From an uncultured delta proteobacterium (GTDB taxonomy: Bacteria; Desulfobacterota; WTBG01; CAIYCZ01): a DNA stretch of 12,815 nucleotides. A model generated the notes under the pieces. The model did no database searches. It saw only the letters and a program-made list of their open reading frames with translations, and was not told where the DNA came from. The stretch is from positions 1 through 12,815 of the forward strand of contig CAIYCZ010000580.1 of assembly GCA_903924805.1 (NCBI GenBank). Reading direction: 5' to 3'. Positions 6,117 through 12,200 of the stretch are shown here, piece by piece (positions within the stretch are counted from its first letter, which is position 1; each line of letters opens with the position of its first letter). The translations under genes and the position numbers were made by a program.

Positions 6117-7947
6117 GAAGCTGCGGGACAGGATCAGAACGTTTCTTGAGAACCAGATGGAATCGCCAACGCGGGATGTTCTCAAGGCGCTCATTATCGG
6201 CGAGCAGGGCACTATACCTGATACCATACGCGAGCAGTTTGCCAGCCTGGGGCTTACCCATCTTCTATCCATTTCAGGGCTTCATGTGAGCATCTTTGCG
6301 CTGGTCTCGTATCTTTTCTTCATGTCCCTGTTCAGACTTTATTATAAGCCGCTTCTGTATATAAACGCCTTCAAGGTTTCCGTATTTCTCTCTATTTTCC
6401 CGGTTCTCTGCTACTGCTTTATTGCCGGCTTTAACATTCCCACCCTGCGCTCGGCAATTATGGTGGTGTGCTATCTGATAGCACTTCTGCTGGGCAGGCG
6501 GGAGGACCTCCTGCACACCCTGTTTGTCGCAGCTTTTGTTACGCTCATCTGTATTCCCACCTCCCTGTTCGATATCTCATTTCAACTCTCATTCAGCGCA
6601 GTGCTGTCTATAATCGTCCTTGCCCCGCAGTGGCAGTCGTTGCGTTCCGGAAAAGCGCCAGACCCCTTCGAGAAGAAAAATCCCTTTCTTGAAAAATGCC
6701 GCCGCTATTTTCTCGACTCGCTTCTGGCTTCCGCTACTGCAATACTGGGTACCGCACCGCTTGTTGCTGTCTCCTTTCACTATTTTTCCTTTGCAGGATT
6801 TATTACCAACATCATAATGATTCCCATCGTAACGTTTTTCATCGTGCCCCTGGCACTCGTAGCAACCCTTATACTGTTTATCAGCCAGTCACTCAGCGCG
6901 CTGCTGTATGCCGGTGCCGGGATGTTAACCGATATGTGTTTGAATTGCATATCAGTCTGGTCGCGGATGCCGTGGGGCGAGATTAAACTGTCAACGCCGC
7001 ATCTGTGGGAAATCGGTGCGTTTTATCTGCTGGTGACAGGCTTCTCCTTCTGTCTGAAAAGGAAGCTCTTGAAATATTATCTCGCTGCTGTGTGCAGTTT
7101 TGTGCTGCTTGAAGCGGCGCTCTATCTTTGCACACAGCAGGGTACCGGCACAGTACAGGTTACCTTCCTTGATGTCGGGGCAGGTGATGCAGCGCTGATC
7201 GAATTCCCCGGCCACCATACCATGCTCATTGACGGCGGCGGGTTCATGGATGAAAGCATTGATATCGGCGAGACCGTAATTGCCCCGGTTCTTTATTACC
7301 GGGGGATTAAGCGGATTGACTTCCTGGTGCTCAGCCACCCGCATAAAGACCACGCGGGCGGGCTTCCCTATATAGCAGAGCGTTTCGGGGTGAAAGAACT
7401 GTGGATGAACGGAGAGAGAGGGTTTTTTGAATCGTATAAAAGGTTAATGACGGCAGCTCACAAAAACGGCATTACGCAGCTCATATATTCTCATGGGTCT
7501 TCACCGAGAGTTATTGACGGCGTGCGTATCGATTTTCTCAGTCCGTTAAAGAGGATTACCGGCTTTTCTAGCGATCAAGCAGAGACTAACAACAACTCTC
7601 TGGTCATGAAATTCACGTTTGGCAAGATACGTTTTCTGTTCCCCGGCGATATCCTCCAGGAAACTGAACAGATGCTGATTGAGGCGAAAGCACCGCTGTC
7701 TGCAACCATCATCAAGGTACCCCATCACGGAGGCTTAAGTTCAGGCTCTGAGGAATTTATTAAAAACGTTTCCCCGGAGGTTGCGGTCTTCAGCAGCAGG
7801 TCTTACGGCACGCTGACACTTCCCCGCCCGGAGGTTTTGTCATTATACCGGCAGGCAGGCGCACGGATTTATCAGACTGACCGGCACGGAGCAGTCAGAG
7901 TGGAAACTGACGGGAAAACATACCAAGTTTTTCCCTATAAGAAATAA
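6052..7947 (+). CDS. comEC: ComEC/Rec2 DNA-uptake protein, Competence and metallo-beta-lactamase parts (frame 2 of a split gene)
   Basis: This carries the remaining two-thirds of ComEC. The Competence (membrane channel) domain begins with LRDRIRTFLENQM and the signature HLLSISGLHVSIF, followed by many hydrophobic segments to about base 7130. The C-terminal metallo-beta-lactamase-like nuclease domain starts at VTFLDVGAGDAALIEF and has the metal motif SHPHKDHAGG (H, H, D and H codons at 7336, 7342, 7348 and 7351), later PGDI and KVPHHGG. DVGAGDA replaces the more common DVGQGDA. The ATG at 6052 lies inside the upstream frame and has no good ribosome binding site, so it is probably not a true start. 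This is the continuation of the gene starting at 5508, interrupted by a one-base shift. If the shift is real, the channel would lack its N-terminus. Confidence 0.87.
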   Translation: MMTGGIITIREGEGNGVLLFFEKLRDRIRTFLENQMESPTRDVLKALIIGEQGTIPDTIREQFASLGLTHLLSISGLHVSIFALVSYLFFMSLFRLYYKPLLYINAFKVSVFLSIFPVLCYCFIAGFNIPTLRSAIMVVCYLIALLLGRREDLLHTLFVAAFVTLICIPTSLFDISFQLSFSAVLSIIVLAPQWQSLRSGKAPDPFEKKNPFLEKCRRYFLDSLLASATAILGTAPLVAVSFHYFSFAGFITNIIMIPIVTFFIVPLALVATLILFISQSLSALLYAGAGMLTDMCLNCISVWSRMPWGEIKLSTPHLWEIGAFYLLVTGFSFCLKRKLLKYYLAAVCSFVLLEAALYLCTQQGTGTVQVTFLDVGAGDAALIEFPGHHTMLIDGGGFMDESIDIGETVIAPVLYYRGIKRIDFLVLSHPHKDHAGGLPYIAERFGVKELWMNGERGFFESYKRLMTAAHKNGITQLIYSHGSSPRVIDGVRIDFLSPLKRITGFSSDQAETNNNSLVMKFTFGKIRFLFPGDILQETEQMLIEAKAPLSATIIKVPHHGGLSSGSEEFIKNVSPEVAVFSSRSYGTLTLPRPEVLSLYRQAGARIYQTDRHGAVRVETDGKTYQVFPYKK

Positions 7948-8155
7948 AGTAAAAATCACTCACCTGATTTCCTCCAGTTCCAGATTGTAGATTTTTTATG
8001 CTGAAAGCTGACGGCGGAGAACTGATAGCTTAATGTTTTATTATTTCATTGTATTTTGCTTGACATATCTTTAAGATGGCAATATTTACTAAAACGTAGG
8101 GGAATTTAAAAATTTCTATTAAGGTTTTTAATTATAGTAGCAGAGGTAATTCATA
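7948..8155. other. Intergenic region after comEC
   Basis: The 208 bp hold no credible ORF and no convincing stem-loop plus T-run terminator for comEC. Base composition falls sharply to AT-rich from about 8030. The only clear signal is the promoter-like pair listed separately at 8060-8088. Confidence 0.5.
8060..8088 (+). promoter_or_regulatory. Candidate promoter of the DUF433-toxin-antitoxin module
   Basis: A perfect -35 box TTGACA (8060-8065) is followed after 17 bp by TATTTA (8083-8088, 3/6 to TATAAT). The DUF433 ATG is 67 bp downstream. The -35 is strong and the -10 weak. The AT-rich stretch increases chance matches. Confidence 0.42.
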
Positions 8156-8329
8156 ATGATTTCAATTGATCGTATTGAAATAAATCCAAGAGTTTGTAAT
8201 GGCAAGCCTGTAATAAAGGGAACCAGAATCCCTATCTCTGTTATTCTGGAACAGATAGCAGAGGGAGAGTCATGGGATAATATTCTTAAAAATTATCCTG
8301 AATTAAAAAAGAATGGGAAAAGGTCATAA
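8156..8329 (+). CDS. Short DUF433-family protein (antitoxin-like, C-terminally shortened)
   Basis: 57 residues. The sequence opens with the DUF433 hallmark: IDRIEINPRVCNGKPVIKGTRIPISVI (residues 4-30), then LEQIAEGESWDNILKNYPEL. DUF433 proteins are small DNA-binding, VapB45-like antitoxins, usually about 70-80 residues and usually paired with DUF5615 PIN-like toxins. Here the last helix that normally follows YPEL is missing: the protein ends KKNGKRS. Reading the other frames past the A6 run does not recover a recognisable end. An AGAGGT ribosome binding site (8142-8147) lies 8 nt before the ATG, so it is likely translated. It sits 6 bp before the BrnT-like gene, so the two are probably co-transcribed. 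It could be a decayed antitoxin whose partner was lost, or a shortened regulator of this module. Confidence 0.75.
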   Translation: MISIDRIEINPRVCNGKPVIKGTRIPISVILEQIAEGESWDNILKNYPELKKNGKRS

Positions 8330-8335
8330 GACAAA

Positions 8336-8623
8336 ATGTTTATTATTGATGATATAATATGGTTAGATACCGTTGTTGAGAAACTTGCATGGAAACATCA
8401 TGTGCTGACAAATGAGGTTGAGGAAGTATTAACAAGGCGCTGTAGAATATTTAAAAAAGAAACCGGCAAAGTTGAAGGTGAGCATTTATATAATGCACTT
8501 GGCAGAACAAAAAATGGACGATATCTGTCTGTATTTTTTATCAAAAAATTATCCAACAGGGCTTTGATAATTACTGCACGAGACATGAATCCCCGTGAAA
8601 GGAAGAGATATGAAAAAAAGTAA
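8336..8623 (+). CDS. BrnT/DUF497-like toxin of a type II toxin-antitoxin pair
   Basis: 95 residues. The pattern is that of BrnT/DUF497 ribonuclease-fold toxins: IDDIIWLDTVVEKLAWKHH (4-22) with the conserved KH, EVEEVL (27-32), GEHLYNALGRTKNGRYLSVFF (48-68), and a closing ITARDMNPRERKRY (79-92) containing the AR...E...Y motif. Family toxins are RelE-like RNases that cleave mRNA and inhibit translation. The gene starts 6 bp after the DUF433 stop, with AAAAGG roughly 10 nt upstream, and overlaps the antitoxin gene by 14 bp. The toxin-first order is the usual order for brnT-brnA loci. A different DUF497 subgroup is possible because the partner looks more like the CopG_antitoxin family than classical BrnA. 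Confidence 0.82.
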   Translation: MFIIDDIIWLDTVVEKLAWKHHVLTNEVEEVLTRRCRIFKKETGKVEGEHLYNALGRTKNGRYLSVFFIKKLSNRALIITARDMNPRERKRYEKK

Positions 8624-8855
8624 AAAGCTAAAAGATATGTCTGTTTATGAAGCTTCAGAATTTTGGGATGAACATGATTTCTCGGAATTCGATGATGTGA
8701 AGGAAGTTGAAGAAATTCGTTTTTCTTTGATAAAGAAGAAATATATTGGCGTTGATCCTGCCCTTTACACAAAAATCAGAAAAAAAGCAAAAACATTGCA
8801 TACTACAGAAGACAGCTTGATTAATAAATGGTTGAGCGAGAAAGTAGGAACATAA
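8610..8855 (+). CDS. CopG/BrnA-type antitoxin
   Basis: 81 residues from the ATG at 8610. An in-frame GTG at 8595 exists, but GGAAGAG directly before the ATG is the better ribosome site. The N-terminal part has the antitoxin signature SVYEASEFWDEHDFSEFDD (11-29), as in CopG_antitoxin/BrnA families. The C-terminal part IGVDPALYTKIRKKAKTLHTTEDSLINKWLSEKV (46-79) is a ribbon-helix-helix-like DNA-binding segment. The expected role is to neutralise the upstream BrnT-like toxin and repress the shared promoter. The start codon lies inside the toxin's last codons (14-bp overlap), consistent with coupled translation. Base composition matches the two genes before it and is lower in GC than the carotenoid cluster. 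Confidence 0.8.
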   Translation: MKKSKKLKDMSVYEASEFWDEHDFSEFDDVKEVEEIRFSLIKKKYIGVDPALYTKIRKKAKTLHTTEDSLINKWLSEKVGT

Positions 8856-8917
8856 GCTTTGGGTTTTAGGTAAATAACGAGCGACGCGTTCTGAGTATCC
8901 GGGAAAAGCTTTCTCAT

Positions 8918-8977
8918 TACTAAGAACTCAGCACTTAGCACTCACAACTCAGAACTTAGCCATTACTCAGCACCTTG
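8918..8977. repeat. Degenerate heptamer tandem array (consensus near MACTYAG)
   Basis: Six contiguous 7-mers occupy 8918-8959: TACTAAG, AACTCAG, CACTTAG, CACTCAC, AACTCAG and AACTTAG. After four bases (CCAT) come TACTCAG (8964-8970) and CACCTTG (8971-8977). No coding frame is supported across it. It is a simple tandem array between the antitoxin gene and the next gene's leader region. The function is unknown. Confidence 0.75.
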
Positions 8978-8993
8978 TTGTGGGGAGGGGCAC

Positions 8994-9077
8994 ATGATTT
9001 CTGCTGCTGGATTTGTTGAAATTCACATAACCGTCTTCAGGTTAGATAATAGACCTGCAGGCGGTTTTTTTATTTGA
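8994..9077 (+). CDS. Possible 27-residue ORF with strong ribosome binding site, overlapping a terminator
   Basis: ATG at 8994 follows GGGGAGGGG (8982-8990), an excellent Shine-Dalgarno sequence. The frame reads 27 codons, beginning MISAAGFVEIHITVF and ending RPAGGFFI, then TGA. Its second half is the intrinsic terminator hairpin and T-run. The peptide matches nothing I recognise. It may be a leader peptide, the remnant of a larger gene, or chance. It lies 67 bp before the start of the large secreted protein. Confidence 0.25.
   Translation: MISAAGFVEIHITVFRLDNRPAGGFFI
9029..9071 (+). terminator. Intrinsic (rho-independent) terminator
   Basis: Arms AACCGTCTTCAGGT (9029-9042) and ACCTGCAGGCGGTT (9053-9066) pair over 14 positions with one G-U wobble and one mismatch around a 10-nt loop. 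A T7 tract (9065-9071) follows directly. It could end the toxin-antitoxin transcript 174 bp upstream, or act as an attenuator, since it sits just before the Shine-Dalgarno sequence of the next gene. Confidence 0.8.
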
Positions 9078-9143
9078 AGCAAAGGGAAAAAGTAAGTGAT
9101 AATTTTCAACAACGTCCCACTCAATACCCCAAGGAGGTCTGAA

Positions 9144-11849
9144 GTGAAACAAAAGCTGATCTCTCTTGTGTTGATTGGTTTGGTGTTAGCATCTGCCCAA
9201 GCCCCTTTGTCAAGCCAGGCCAATAAGGTTGCTGCTTCCTCATCCCAGCCTCAAGGATTCAGCCCAAATGCAATAGAAGTTACGAAAGATGGGCAGTATG
9301 CCTATCTCGGTTTCGACCTCTCCGAAGTCATTTTCAAGGTACGTCTTACAGATCTCTCCATCGTAGCGACGGCAGACCTATCGGCATATTTTCCGATAGA
9401 ATGTGGGCACATTGCTCTAGACGCCAGTGAGAAGAAACTCTTTGTGTATACCCCAACCTGGCGGAAACTGCTGGTGCTTGATACCGAAACCATGAGTCTC
9501 ATTCACACGATTGACGACTATGGACTCATCGGTATGTTTCGGTCGCAATTTGGCTCGTGCCTTATTACATGGGGTGGTGGACCCACCGTGCAATTTGTCA
9601 ACACAGATACGTATGCAGTGACGCAACAAATAGACGACAACCTCTTTTTCATAAAGATCCAAGAACACAAGGACGACGAAACCAAGTGGTACGTCGTTAC
9701 CCAGGGATTGCCAGGAGGACAGGGGCCGTTGACTGTAGGACTGTACGATCACGTCGCCAAGTCGTGGAGCAACTCAGTAACCTTTCCTTTACAGGCAACC
9801 CCTGAGGGCATTTTCGGTTTCCGCGTGCTGCCCAACGGCTCAAAAGCGTATGTTGCCACCATTGGCGGTTGGTATCCAGATTATCACGCGTATGGATGGC
9901 TCTATGCTGTTGACCTGGTGGCGAAACAGGCCAAGGTTGTGTCCATAGATGGGGGGGCGAATTGTTTGGAGACAAATCCTGCCGGTACGCGACTATACGT
10001 GGGCACTGGCTGGCCTCAGCCGAACACAAACAATCTCCTGGTTGTGGATACGACATCTGACAGCATTGTAGGATCGATCCCATTGGGTCAAAATATATAT
10101 GGCTGGCCTTACACGCAAATGAATAATCTACAAATTGACCCTGCCCATTCTAGTTTCCTCTATGCAACCAGTACCGACGGCAACGCGTTCATCAAAATAG
10201 ACATTGACAGTCTTACCCTTGCAGGTGTACTCGTCCTCAACAACGAAACCTTTCAACCACACTTTTTCGTCAGGCGGCAAACGCAAGCTTTCGGCAACAT
10301 TCTTATTCGAAGCGCAAAGAGTTTTGAACTCAACCTCGACAATGCAACCATCCAGGATCTGGTGACATTCCCTGCGATTCGCCAGGATGCTGGCTCGTAT
10401 GATATCGGAGTCTTGAACACAGGCAGATTGCTCATCGCCCAGGGGGAGCAAGTCCTCGAAGTTGATCCGCAAGGTATGCAGCTCATTGCAACGCACCCGC
10501 TTTCCCCAGATACTCCCTCCATATGGCATTTTGTCCTGTCTAACGACAAGAAGAAGATTTACACGGTGACATACTCTTCGGATGGAACGCCGGATATTTT
10601 TATCGCGATTAATACAACCACCTTCCAGGTAGAGAAACAACTCAATCTTGCGGGTGGTAGCTTTTGTTTCAGACCTTTCGAATTACCCGATGGTTCCAAA
10701 CTATATGCACTTGGCGGATTGCAGAATGGTCCTGTCGTCGTCCAAGTGATAAGGACTACCGACTACGCTATTCAAAAGACGATTACATTCGACCGGCCTG
10801 ACCGCCTCGGCATACCGGCTGGGCCTGGTTATCATTACGCCTACGATCCGGTTTCGCACACCCTTTTTGCGGGAGCAACTCACGTCGTTCTGGCAATAGA
10901 TACAAGCACAGACGTGATCAAAAATGTGATCTACTTGGGAGATGTGGCAACGGCTATTGGTCTGCAGCCTTCGCAGCTGACTTATATCAATGCAGCTGGG
11001 CTAATTTACAACCCAACGGAAAACTATCTCTACATCGCGCATGCTGATCGCAGTTTTGTCAGCATCTATGATTTGACCAACGGCCTTTTTTTGTCGAAGG
11101 TTATCCCACTGAAAGGCTACGGTCCGAGTTTTCTGTTTACCAACGATGCATACGACAAAATTTACTCTCTAAATTCCCGTTCAGACAGCGTCTCGGTGAT
11201 AGACGTACCCACCAAAACGGTGGAAAAGGTTATTGATCTGCACGATTACACTACTATAATACCGGTCAGCAGCTCAAGTTCATCTACCACTACCGTGCAG
11301 CCGGTGAGCAACTCCAGTTCGTCCAGCAGTTCGAGCTCATCAACCACCACAACGGCCGCTCCTCAAACAAGCAGCACTTCAAGTTCAACAAGCACCATCG
11401 CTCTACCTCCTCCAACAACCACGAGCACGACCACAACAACTGCGTTGTGTCCTATAGTGAAAATGTTTAACATCGAGAACAGCCGTGAGGTTACGGTCAT
11501 CCGGACGCTTAGAAACAGAAGGATGGCCCAATCGATTGACGGGCTGGTGCTCATCTATCTTTATTATACAAACACTGAAGAGCTAACGAGCATTTTCTCC
11601 TCGGACCAGGAGCTTTCAAACAGCGCTGTTAAGCTTATCAGGGAACTTACTCCTGCTCTGGAATTGAGCCTGGAGCATAACACCTCAATGACCATCACAC
11701 CGGAACAGTATAATGGTATTATCACCATACTCAGGCGCACACAGGACGAGGCTTCTCCATCTTTGAGGAGAACGATTGACCATGTATTGAAAAAACTGGC
11801 CTCAGGTGAAATGCTAAAGGTCATGGAAATAATCATACAAGAAAAATAA
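9144..11849 (+). CDS. Secreted YVTN-type beta-propeller protein with Ser/Thr-rich stalk and C-terminal helical domain
   Basis: 901 residues from GTG 9144, chosen because AAGGAGGT sits 5 nt upstream and a textbook signal peptide follows (KQK, hydrophobic LISLVLIGLVLASA, likely cleavage after ASA18). An upstream in-frame GTG at 9096 would spoil this. Residues about 40-705 form propeller-like blades with recurring units such as NNLLVVDTTSDSIVGSIPLG and SVSVIDVPTKTVEKVIDL, typical of YVTN/NHL-type surface proteins that may bind ligands or other cells. Residues 707-768 are a Ser/Thr/Pro linker with poly-Ser and poly-Thr tracts, perhaps glycosylated. The last 133 residues start at the lone C769 (CPIVKMF), continue EVTVIRTLRNRRMAQSIDG and LIYLYYTNTEEL, and look helical. 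They recall the CFI-box C-terminal domain family, of unknown role. The substrate or partner is unknown. Confidence 0.85.
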   Translation: MKQKLISLVLIGLVLASAQAPLSSQANKVAASSSQPQGFSPNAIEVTKDGQYAYLGFDLSEVIFKVRLTDLSIVATADLSAYFPIECGHIALDASEKKLFVYTPTWRKLLVLDTETMSLIHTIDDYGLIGMFRSQFGSCLITWGGGPTVQFVNTDTYAVTQQIDDNLFFIKIQEHKDDETKWYVVTQGLPGGQGPLTVGLYDHVAKSWSNSVTFPLQATPEGIFGFRVLPNGSKAYVATIGGWYPDYHAYGWLYAVDLVAKQAKVVSIDGGANCLETNPAGTRLYVGTGWPQPNTNNLLVVDTTSDSIVGSIPLGQNIYGWPYTQMNNLQIDPAHSSFLYATSTDGNAFIKIDIDSLTLAGVLVLNNETFQPHFFVRRQTQAFGNILIRSAKSFELNLDNATIQDLVTFPAIRQDAGSYDIGVLNTGRLLIAQGEQVLEVDPQGMQLIATHPLSPDTPSIWHFVLSNDKKKIYTVTYSSDGTPDIFIAINTTTFQVEKQLNLAGGSFCFRPFELPDGSKLYALGGLQNGPVVVQVIRTTDYAIQKTITFDRPDRLGIPAGPGYHYAYDPVSHTLFAGATHVVLAIDTSTDVIKNVIYLGDVATAIGLQPSQLTYINAAGLIYNPTENYLYIAHADRSFVSIYDLTNGLFLSKVIPLKGYGPSFLFTNDAYDKIYSLNSRSDSVSVIDVPTKTVEKVIDLHDYTTIIPVSSSSSSTTTVQPVSNSSSSSSSSSSTTTTAAPQTSSTSSSTSTIALPPPTTTSTTTTTALCPIVKMFNIENSREVTVIRTLRNRRMAQSIDGLVLIYLYYTNTEELTSIFSSDQELSNSAVKLIRELTPALELSLEHNTSMTITPEQYNGIITILRRTQDEASPSLRRTIDHVLKKLASGEMLKVMEIIIQEK

Positions 11850-11866
11850 AGAAATGGAAGAAATCT

Positions 11867-11936
11867 GGGGACGCCATACTTATTTTCAAGTCATACCTCT
11901 TAGGGGAAAACAGGGGTCATCTTCATTTGTCAATTA
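11867..11936. repeat. Two motifs resembling REP/RAYT-type element ends
   Basis: GGGGACGCCATACTTATTTT (11867-11886) and GGGGTCATCTTCATTTGTCA with a few further bases (11913-11936) resemble end sequences I recall next to REP-associated tyrosine (IS200-like) transposase genes in many bacteria. No partner inverted copy of either is present here and no transposase ORF is found, so they would be solo or decayed ends. The resemblance is from memory and not from a search. Confidence 0.35.
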
Positions 11937-11945
11937 ATTGATTGA

Positions 11946-12044
11946 AAATGGTGTCACATCTTGATTAGTGATTTAACTTGACTCGGTCAATCCGTTTTTA
12001 TAAGGATGATATATAAGAGCAAAAATCAAGATGTGACACCATTT
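11946..12044. repeat. 99-bp palindromic (MITE/REP-like) element with perfect 21-bp inverted repeats
   Basis: The left arm 11946-11966 (core ATGGTGTCACATCTTGATT) is the exact reverse complement of the right arm 12024-12044 (core AATCAAGATGTGACACCAT), 21 of 21 bases. The 57-bp centre contains a nested hairpin TTGAC-tcg-GTCAA (11978-11990). No ORF lies inside. As RNA or single-stranded DNA it would fold into one long stem with an inner hairpin, the form used by IS200/RAYT-type transposases. No target-site duplication is obvious. Confidence 0.8.
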
Positions 12045-12102
12045 CTTTTTCTCCGTGAGTTGAATGAAAGAGCAAGAGAGACTAGATAACTAATTTCAAG
12101 CA

Positions 12103-12127
12103 GTTGGTTCAAATCCAACCTCCTATC
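12103..12127 (+). other. tRNA 3'-end-like fragment (T arm), possible attachment-site remnant
   Basis: GTTGG-TTCAAAT-CCAAC (12103-12119) is a perfect 5-bp T stem with a canonical TTCAAAT loop, followed by CTCCTATC where the acceptor 3' strand would be. No matching 5' acceptor strand, D arm or anticodon arm is found upstream, so this is not a whole tRNA gene. Such fragments are left at one end of integrated elements. Chance is also possible. Confidence 0.35.
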
Positions 12128-12200
12128 ATAAGCCTCGTAAAGAAAAATCAAACATTGAATCGGCTGACTAATAAAGAAAAACTCATCTGAGGATATATTA

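Larger units (their letters stand above)
11850..12200. other. Repeat-rich non-coding region between the secreted-protein gene and an accessory gene
   Basis: The 351 bp hold no credible gene. In order they contain two motifs like RAYT/REP element ends (11867-11886 and 11913-11936), a 99-bp element with 21-bp inverted repeats (11946-12044), a tRNA-like T-arm fragment (12103-12119) and the AT-rich leader of the last gene. No stem-loop with T-run was seen after the 11849 stop. Confidence 0.65.

Noticed and set aside
5832..6272. 146-residue minus-strand ORF across the comEC frame break
   Set aside because: It is antisense to comEC sequence that matches family motifs on both sides. It does not explain the break.
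7995..8035. AAGCT...AGCTT pairing after comEC as a terminator
   Set aside because: The stem is 5 bp with a 17-nt loop and no T-run, too weak to support.
8853..8911. AAGCTTT...AAAGCTT inverted repeat after the antitoxin gene as a terminator
   Set aside because: The arms are only 7 bp, more than 40 bp apart, and no T-run follows.
8918..8977. CRISPR array
   Set aside because: The units are 7 bp, directly adjacent and without spacers of uniform length, and no cas-like genes occur in the window.
10128..10640. 170-residue minus-strand ORF
   Set aside because: It is antisense to the propeller gene, which has a strong Shine-Dalgarno sequence and signal peptide. No supporting motif is seen.
12045..12130. 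Complete tRNA gene
   Set aside because: Only a T arm is present. No 5' acceptor strand complementary to CTCCTAT, no D arm and no anticodon arm could be found upstream.
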